Source: Sphingomonas sp. LT1P40
GTDB lineage: Bacteria; Pseudomonadota; Alphaproteobacteria; Sphingomonadales; Sphingomonadaceae
Assembly (NCBI RefSeq): GCF_036663835.1
Contig: NZ_JAXOJT010000001.1
Location: 1,984,001 to 2,048,000, forward strand
Direction of reading: 5' to 3'
DNA length: 64,000 bases
Positions 58,623 through 64,000 of this stretch are shown one piece after another. Made by a program: the position numbers and the translations under genes. Position 1 is the first letter of the stretch, and the number at the start of each line of letters is the position of its first letter. A model generated the notes under the pieces. That model had not been told where the DNA came from. It saw nothing but the letters and a program-made list of their open reading frames with translations, and did not search any database.

Positions 58623-60176
58623 ATGAGCGATATTTTGCCAATCAAAGGAACGTCACCCGTGCGCTACGCTTACGCGATCACCTCCGCACTCCTGGTCGGC
58701 GGCGCAAGCGCGGCGCTGGTCCTTCAGACTCCCGCCGGCGCGCAGACCGCGCAGAACGAACCCGGCGCCATTCAGGTCGCCGCCCCCCGCGCCGGCGCGC
58801 CGATGAGCTTCGCCGACATGGTCGCAAAGCTCCAGCCAGCGGTGGTCAACATCTCGACCACCCAGCGCGTGCAGGTGCAGAACAACCCGTTCGCGGGCAC
58901 GCCGCTCGGCGAGCTGTTCGGCCAGCAACAGGGTCAGGGCGGCGCACGCCCGGTCACGCGTCAGGCGACCTCGCTTGGCTCGGGCTTCGTCATCTCTGCG
59001 GACGGCTACATCGTCACCAACAATCACGTAATCTCCGCCGGCCAGCGTGGCGCGGTGGTCGAGACGATCAAGGTGAGCCTGTCCGATCGGCGCGAATTTA
59101 CCGCCAAGCTGATCGGCCGGGATGTCGCATCCGATCTTGCCGTGCTCAAGATCGAGGGCGCAAACCTGCCCTTCGTCAAATTCGGCGATTCGAATACGTC
59201 GCGCGTGGGCGACTGGGTGGTTGCGATCGGCAATCCCTATGGCCTTGGCGGGTCGGTGACGGCGGGGATCATCTCCGCGCTCAACCGCGTGACCGGTCAG
59301 GGCGGCCCGCTCGATCGCTTTATCCAGACCGATGCCTCGATCAACAGCGGCAACTCGGGCGGACCATTGTTCGATCTGAACGGCAATGTCATCGGCATCA
59401 ATTCCCAGATTCTGTCGCCGACCGGCGGCAATGTCGGCATCGGCCTCGCCTTTCCCGCAGTCGAGGCCAAGCCGATCATCGAAACACTGATGAAGGGCGG
59501 TAGCGTTCAGCGCGGCTATCTCGGCGTCGGCATCCAGCCGCTGACCGAGGATCTCGCCAAATCGTTCGGCGTGCCAAAGGGCCGCGGCGAACTGATTTCG
59601 CGTGTCGAACCGGGGGAGGCTGCGGCGAAGGCCGGGATCAAACAGGGCGATGTCATTACCAAGGTCGACGGCAAAGACGTGACCCCCGACACCACATTGT
59701 CCTATCTCGCCGCGAATCTGCGCCCCGGTACCAAGGTGCCGATGGAACTGATCCGCGACGGCAAGACCGTCACCGTCCAGCTTACGGTCGGCACCCGTCC
59801 GTCGGAAGAACAGCTGGCCGGGTTCGATCCCGATGCCGACGAGAATGCACCGGGCCCGGATCAAGGCGCGCAGGGCACGGCATCGCTGGGAATCAGCGTC
59901 ACCACGCTGACTCCGCAGATTGCCACCACGATCGGCGTTGATCCCACGACCAAGGGCGTTGTCGTCGTCGGCGTCGATCCGTCGAGCGACGCCGCGCAAA
60001 AGGCAATCGCACGCGGCTTCGTCATCTCCTCGGTCAATCGCACCCCGGTGACGACGCCGGCCGAGTTCAATGCCGCCGTCACGCGCGCCAAGAGTGCAGG
60101 GTCGGATCAGGTATTGCTCTACATCGTGCGCCGGGGTGGCGTGGGCGGCTTTGTCGCCGTCGATCTCGCGCGCTGA
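58623..60176 (+). CDS. degP: Do-family periplasmic serine endopeptidase (DegP/HtrA)
   Basis: Periplasmic protein-quality-control protease. The 517-residue product has a signal peptide (YAYAITSALLVGGASAALVL) and a trypsin-like domain with triad His135 (VTNNHVI), Asp171 (SDLAVLKI) and Ser245 (NSGNSGGPL). Two PDZ domains follow (RGYLGVGIQPLTEDLAKSFG; LGISVTTLTPQIATTIG). A GTG at 58659 giving VRYAYAITSALL is an alternative start that would remove 12 residues before the signal peptide. It follows hflKC, so the three may act together on envelope stress. Confidence 0.95.
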   Translation: MSDILPIKGTSPVRYAYAITSALLVGGASAALVLQTPAGAQTAQNEPGAIQVAAPRAGAPMSFADMVAKLQPAVVNISTTQRVQVQNNPFAGTPLGELFGQQQGQGGARPVTRQATSLGSGFVISADGYIVTNNHVISAGQRGAVVETIKVSLSDRREFTAKLIGRDVASDLAVLKIEGANLPFVKFGDSNTSRVGDWVVAIGNPYGLGGSVTAGIISALNRVTGQGGPLDRFIQTDASINSGNSGGPLFDLNGNVIGINSQILSPTGGNVGIGLAFPAVEAKPIIETLMKGGSVQRGYLGVGIQPLTEDLAKSFGVPKGRGELISRVEPGEAAAKAGIKQGDVITKVDGKDVTPDTTLSYLAANLRPGTKVPMELIRDGKTVTVQLTVGTRPSEEQLAGFDPDADENAPGPDQGAQGTASLGISVTTLTPQIATTIGVDPTTKGVVVVGVDPSSDAAQKAIARGFVISSVNRTPVTTPAEFNAAVTRAKSAGSDQVLLYIVRRGGVGGFVAVDLAR

Positions 60177-60237
60177 TTTACGCTGACCTGAGCTTCGTTT
60201 CGCCCTAGTCTGTGCTCCTGAATCACAGGAGCGTTGC

Positions 60238-61896
60238 ATGACGGGCGAAACGGAGCTGTTCATTGGTCTCGGCGGCGGTGAGCGGCAAGCGCTGGTCCTC
60301 AAACGCGCCAATCGCCACGGTCTGATCGCGGGCGCCACGGGCACCGGCAAGACGGTGACGCTTCAAGGGCTCGCGGAGAGCTTCAGCCGCGCCGGGGTTC
60401 CGGTGTTCGCAGCTGACGTGAAAGGTGATCTGTCCGGTCTTGGCATGCCCGGTTCCCCCACCGCCAAGACGCACGAACCGTTCGCCAAACGCGCCGCCGA
60501 GATCGGCGACACCGACTGGAAATACGCCGCCGCGCCGGTGCAGTTCTGGGACCTGTTCGGCGAGCAGGGGCACCCTGTCCGCACCACCGTCTCCGAAATG
60601 GGGCCGCTGCTGCTCGGTCGCCTGCTCGGCCTGAACGATGTGCAGGAGGGCGTGCTCGCCATCGCCTTTCAGGTCGCCGACGACGAAGGCCTCCTCCTCC
60701 TTGATCTCGACGATCTTCAGTCGATGCTCGTCTATTGCAGCGAGCGTGCCGATGAACTCACGGCCAAATATGGCAATGTCGCCAAAACCTCGGTCGGTGC
60801 GATCCAGCGGCAACTGCTGCAGTTGCGCAGCCAGGGTGCCGCCAATTTCTTCGGCGAACCCGCACTCGATATCCACGACTTCATAAAGACTGACGAGAAT
60901 GGCGCCGGTATCGTCAATATACTCGCCGCCGATAAATTGATGGCCTCGCCCGGCCTCTACGCCACCTTTCTGCTGTGGCTGTTGTCGGAATTGTTCGAGA
61001 CGCTTCCCGAAATCGGCGACCCCGACAAACCGAAACTCGTCTTCTTCTTCGACGAAGCGCATCTGCTGTTCGAGGAAGCGCCCAAGGCGTTGCTCGACAA
61101 GGTCGAACAGGTCGTCCGTCTGATTCGATCCAAAGGCGTCGGCGTTTATTTCGTGACGCAAAACCCGATCGACATTCCCGAGGATATCGCAGGACAACTC
61201 GGCAACCGCGTCCAGCACGCGCTGCGCGCCTTCACGCCGCGCGAGCAAAAGGCGATCAAGTCGGCTGCCGAAACCTTTCGTGCCAATCCTGATCTCAACG
61301 TCGAAACCGTGATTACAGAGCTGAAGGTGGGTGAGGCTTTGGTGTCGATCCTGATGGCCGACGGCGCGCCCTCCCCGGTTCAGCGCACCCTCGTCAAGCC
61401 GCCCTGCTCGCGCGTCGGCCCGGTGAGCCCGGAAGAGCGCAAGGTGCTGATCGGCACCGATCTGGTCGGCACAAAGTACGACACGTTGATCGACCGCGAA
61501 TCCGCCGAGGAATTGCTGTCGGCAAAGGCGAATGAAGCGGCCGCCGCCGCCGCCGAAGCCAAGGCCGCGACGGAGTCGGAGAAAGCCGCCGCACTTCAGG
61601 CCAAGGAGGACGCCCGCCTCGCCAAGGAAGCCGAACGCCAACGCCTCGCCGCCCAGCGCGACGCCGACCGCGCCACCCGCCTCGAGGCTCAGGCGCAGCG
61701 TCAGGCTGAACGCGAAGCCGCAAACAACCCGTGGAACCGCGCGATTAAGGGTGCCACCCAGTCGGCATCGTCAGCCGCCGGTCGAGCGGTCGCGGGCGAA
61801 GTGTCGAAGGCGATTTTCGGCAAGAAATCCGGTGTCGGTGCCAGCATGGTTGGCGGCATTGTGCGGGGGATTCTGGGCGGGTTGTTCAAGGGGTAG
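60238..61896 (+). CDS. HerA-like ATPase, DUF853 family
   Basis: 552-residue HerA/FtsK-type ATPase. Walker A is [16 protein letters not shown]; Walker B is [25 protein letters not shown], followed by [33 protein letters not shown], the family's arginine and sensor region. After that comes a long Ala/Glu/Lys coiled coil (about residues 420-490) and a short Gly-rich tail ([14 protein letters not shown]). DUF853 proteins are related to bipolar DNA helicases, but their function is not established. Confidence 0.9.
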   Translation: MTGETELFIGLGGGERQALVLKRANRHGLIAGATGTGKTVTLQGLAESFSRAGVPVFAADVKGDLSGLGMPGSPTAKTHEPFAKRAAEIGDTDWKYAAAPVQFWDLFGEQGHPVRTTVSEMGPLLLGRLLGLNDVQEGVLAIAFQVADDEGLLLLDLDDLQSMLVYCSERADELTAKYGNVAKTSVGAIQRQLLQLRSQGAANFFGEPALDIHDFIKTDENGAGIVNILAADKLMASPGLYATFLLWLLSELFETLPEIGDPDKPKLVFFFDEAHLLFEEAPKALLDKVEQVVRLIRSKGVGVYFVTQNPIDIPEDIAGQLGNRVQHALRAFTPREQKAIKSAAETFRANPDLNVETVITELKVGEALVSILMADGAPSPVQRTLVKPPCSRVGPVSPEERKVLIGTDLVGTKYDTLIDRESAEELLSAKANEAAAAAAEAKAATESEKAAALQAKEDARLAKEAERQRLAAQRDADRATRLEAQAQRQAEREAANNPWNRAIKGATQSASSAAGRAVAGEVSKAIFGKKSGVGASMVGGIVRGILGGLFKG

Positions 61897-61952
61897 TGGC
61901 ACCACGATCGTCGATGCGTGCCTGTACCACGTTCAGCTAACGACCATCTTCT

Positions 61953-62033
61953 CGTCATCCCGGGCTTGACCCGGGATCCCGCTTCTTCTTGGCCGGGAAC
62001 GTGGCGGGACCCCGGGTCAAGCCCGGGGTGACG
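61953..62033. repeat. Palindromic repeat, family A, between convergent genes
   Basis: A 30-base arm at 61953-61982 and its inverted near copy at 62004-62033 around a 21-base loop; each arm contains CCCGGG CTTGA CCCGGG. It matches the copy after zapE. Placed between two convergent genes, it may act as a shared transcript end. Confidence 0.88.
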
Positions 62034-62054
62034 GGCTGGAGAAGCGGTCGCCCA

Positions 62055-63335
62055 CTACATCACCGACAACAGAGACTTGATCGAAACAAACGCAAACGCC
62101 ACCGAGCTGTCCGCCACGCCGAACGGGATAAACACCCGGTCGCCATGCCGCAGCGCGCCGCACGAATAGACGACATTGGGGACATAGCCCTCGCGGTCCT
62201 CGCTCGCCGCCGCCAGGATCGGCTCGCTGGTGCGGCCGATCACCTTTGACGGATCGTCCTTATCGAGCAGCACCGCGCCGATCGAATATTTGCGCATTGC
62301 GCCGACGCCGTGGGTCAGCATCAACCAGCCTTCGTCCAGCTCGATGGGCGGGCCGCAATTGCCCATCTGCACCAGCTCCCACGGGAATTTCGGCGTGATG
62401 AGTTTCACCCCCTCATCCCAATGCGTCATCGTATCGGACTCGATCAGGAAGATATTCTCCCCGTCCTGTCGACCGATCATCATATATTTGCCGTTCACTT
62501 TGCGCGGGAACAGCCCCATCCCCTTGTTGCGCGCGGCGCTGCCAGTCATCGGCACCAGATCGAACTCGCGCCAGTCGAGCGTGCGAAGCATCTCCGACTG
62601 GATCACCGACCCGTTATAGGCGGTATAGGTACCAATCCACTCGCTGCTGCCGTCGTCATGCGTGAAATGGACCAGCCGCATGTCCTCCAGCCCGTTGGAC
62701 TGCGCCTTGGTGATCGGGAACAGCAACGTCCCCGACAGCGTCGAATCGCGGTGCCGATAGACTTTCACCGCGCCCTCCGGTGCCTCCAGCTCGTCGCCCA
62801 GCGCGTCGGCGGCGGTGGCAAAGGGCGGCTCGGGCGACAGCGTCAGTTCGTTGTGGTCGGTGATGATGCCCTCGCGGAATGCGACCGAAGAGATATGCCC
62901 CTCACCCACCGCGCGCAGCGACATCAGGATGCGCAGCGACCCCTTCGGCATGCCCGACTGGTCGTGATGTGGCACCGCGCTGGGGTTCATCAATGCGGCG
63001 GCGGCATAGCTGTATTCGTGACAGAAATAGGCCCCGATCAGCTGGCGCTTCTCGTCGCCGATCTCGCTCCCGTCCAGCCTCAGCTGCGCTTCGATCTCGT
63101 CATAGCGGGTCATGAACACGCGGCGCGTCTGCCAGTGCCGCGCCTCGAAATCCTTCAGCACGACCTCCAGCTGCGAGCGCGCCTCTGCCGATGACATTTC
63201 CAGCACTGCCCGCACCAGCCGCTCCGTCCGGCTGGGCACGCCGCCATTGGACTGCCATGCGATATGAAACGGGCGAACCACGACGCGCGACGCATCGGCA
63301 TAAAGACGCAACGGGTGATGAAACAGGTCGAGCAT
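62055..63335 (-). CDS. Glycoside hydrolase family 130 enzyme (mannoside phosphorylase/mannosidase type)
   Basis: 426-residue GH130-like five-bladed beta-propeller enzyme. Conserved stretches include DMRLVHFTHDDGSSEWIGTYTAYNG, KVNGKYMMIGRQDGENIFLIESD, LVQMGNCGPPIELDEGWLMLTHGVG and VVYSCGALRHGDRVFIPFGVADSSV. Most GH130 enzymes phosphorolyse or hydrolyse beta-mannosides. I start at MLDLFHHPLRL, which has a GGGGG ribosome site. It follows a partial carbohydrate enzyme on the same strand, so both may work on one mannose-containing glycan. Confidence 0.88.
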   Translation of the reverse strand: MLDLFHHPLRLYADASRVVVRPFHIAWQSNGGVPSRTERLVRAVLEMSSAEARSQLEVVLKDFEARHWQTRRVFMTRYDEIEAQLRLDGSEIGDEKRQLIGAYFCHEYSYAAAALMNPSAVPHHDQSGMPKGSLRILMSLRAVGEGHISSVAFREGIITDHNELTLSPEPPFATAADALGDELEAPEGAVKVYRHRDSTLSGTLLFPITKAQSNGLEDMRLVHFTHDDGSSEWIGTYTAYNGSVIQSEMLRTLDWREFDLVPMTGSAARNKGMGLFPRKVNGKYMMIGRQDGENIFLIESDTMTHWDEGVKLITPKFPWELVQMGNCGPPIELDEGWLMLTHGVGAMRKYSIGAVLLDKDDPSKVIGRTSEPILAAASEDREGYVPNVVYSCGALRHGDRVFIPFGVADSSVAFAFVSIKSLLSVM

Positions 63336-63382
63336 CGTCCCCCCGGACACTAGATTTACGCACTGATGCGCAGCCGTCCGGG

Positions 63383-64000
63383 TTATGCGACGGCTTGCTC
63401 TGCTCCTGCCACGATTGCCGCCCGCTTTGAAAGGGCGGAAATCGCGCAATTCGCCAATTGCAGTGCCAGAATCGACTCCGCACCCTGATTTCGGTTCAGC
63501 CCTCCAGGATGCAACCCGTCGAAACAGCCGCCATCCTGCACGCTGGCCAGCGGGAGTCCCAGATCATTCTGGCCCAGATACCAGCGATAGGCCCGCACTG
63601 CCTCGCTCGCCCAGCGCGCTTCGCCGGTCGCATCGAATGCCGCGACACAGGCATCGACGGTCGCCTGCGCCTCCAATGGCTGCTGATCGAAAGGCAGCGG
63701 AGCGGCGTAGGGCCGCCCGAAGCTCTCGGTCCCGATCGCGCGAAACCCGCCATCCGGCCCGGTCTGTTGTCCGGCGATCCACTCCAGCGTGCTCAGCCCG
63801 CATGCCATGAAATCCGCCCGCTTCAACGCCGCCCCGGCGCGGATAAGCGCTTCGGGCAGACGGGCATTGTCATAGGCGAGGACGATCTCGAACCATTCCC
63901 ATTGCGGCCGCCGCGATTCCTCGAGCAACCCCATCAACTCGTCGCCGAAGCGCTCTAGAATCCGGATCGACAATGGATGACCGGGATGCGCGTCCAGCAT
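63383..64000 (-). CDS. C-terminal part of a carbohydrate-active enzyme, alpha/alpha-barrel type (partial)
   Basis: The gene runs off the right edge, so only the last 205 residues are seen. They form repeated helices with aromatic, sugar-binding-like patches: RRPQWEWFEIVLAYDNARLPEALIRAG, TLEWIAGQQTGPDGGFRAIG, FDQQPLEAQATVDACVAAFDATGE, YRWYLGQNDLGLPLASVQDGGCFDGLHPGGLNRNQGAES. In related bacteria such a domain forms the C-terminal half of a family 4 glycosyltransferase next to GH130. The N-terminal part is needed to confirm. 47 bases separate it from the GH130 start downstream. Confidence 0.6.
   Translation of the reverse strand: MLDAHPGHPLSIRILERFGDELMGLLEESRRPQWEWFEIVLAYDNARLPEALIRAGAALKRADFMACGLSTLEWIAGQQTGPDGGFRAIGTESFGRPYAAPLPFDQQPLEAQATVDACVAAFDATGEARWASEAVRAYRWYLGQNDLGLPLASVQDGGCFDGLHPGGLNRNQGAESILALQLANCAISALSKRAAIVAGAEQAVA

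Overview
The window is GC-rich, densely coded DNA from a sphingomonad-type alphaproteobacterium, most likely Sphingomonas or a close relative. This rests on TCA-cycle gene order, CIRCE-controlled groESL, a PrsK/PrsR/PrsT exopolysaccharide regulatory set, and abundant palindromic intergenic repeats. No rRNA, tRNA, CRISPR array, insertion sequence or phage gene was found.

Region 1 (1-17.9 kb) is central carbon metabolism. The tail of a probable sdhC, then sdhD and sdhA, are separated from sdhB by about 3.9 kb holding an orphan gene, a ParDE toxin-antitoxin pair, a caspase-like C13 peptidase, a ClpP-like protein and an SDR/ArsR pair. Then come a thioesterase, zapE, mdh, two paralogous exported proteins where sucC might be expected, sucD, sucA, odhB, an orphan gene and lpdA.

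Region 2 (17.9-29.4 kb) has an exported serine hydrolase, an aldo/keto reductase, small membrane and accessory genes, a GNAT gene coupled to sppA, and a two-partner-type outer-membrane transporter (TpsB) beside a glycine-rich lipoprotein. It ends with groES-groEL, with promoter, CIRCE and terminator.

Region 3 (29.5-42.4 kb) looks like surface polysaccharide work. It holds a FemAB-like/JmjC-cupin fusion, a second FemAB-like enzyme, a GT-C-like membrane protein, ManC, an XrtA-type sugar-phosphate transferase, and the PrsK kinase, PrsR sigma-54 activator and PrsT TPR protein. No exosortase or PEP-CTERM substrate is visible here.

Region 4 (42.4-64 kb) is mixed: a DUF815 ATPase followed by a gene with an in-frame stop, a lipid kinase, an ABC-F ATPase, a PepSY/response-regulator/histidine-kinase set, a short zinc-ribbon-like gene, dapD, a tryptophan-degradation pair, Mrp, HflK/HflC, a Do-type protease, a HerA-like ATPase, and a GH130 enzyme beside a partial carbohydrate enzyme.

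The most unusual signals are: (a) an 82-bp perfect palindrome inside the open frame of a histidine kinase, with a second copy in an intergenic gap; (b) a short peptide pattern (HVE-S/T-VNFVN) encoded just before both groEL and kynA, differing mostly at silent positions; (c) the TpsB plus Gly-rich lipoprotein pair; (d) the FemAB-JmjC fusion that keeps a strong internal start site; and (e) TCA operons interrupted by orphan genes.
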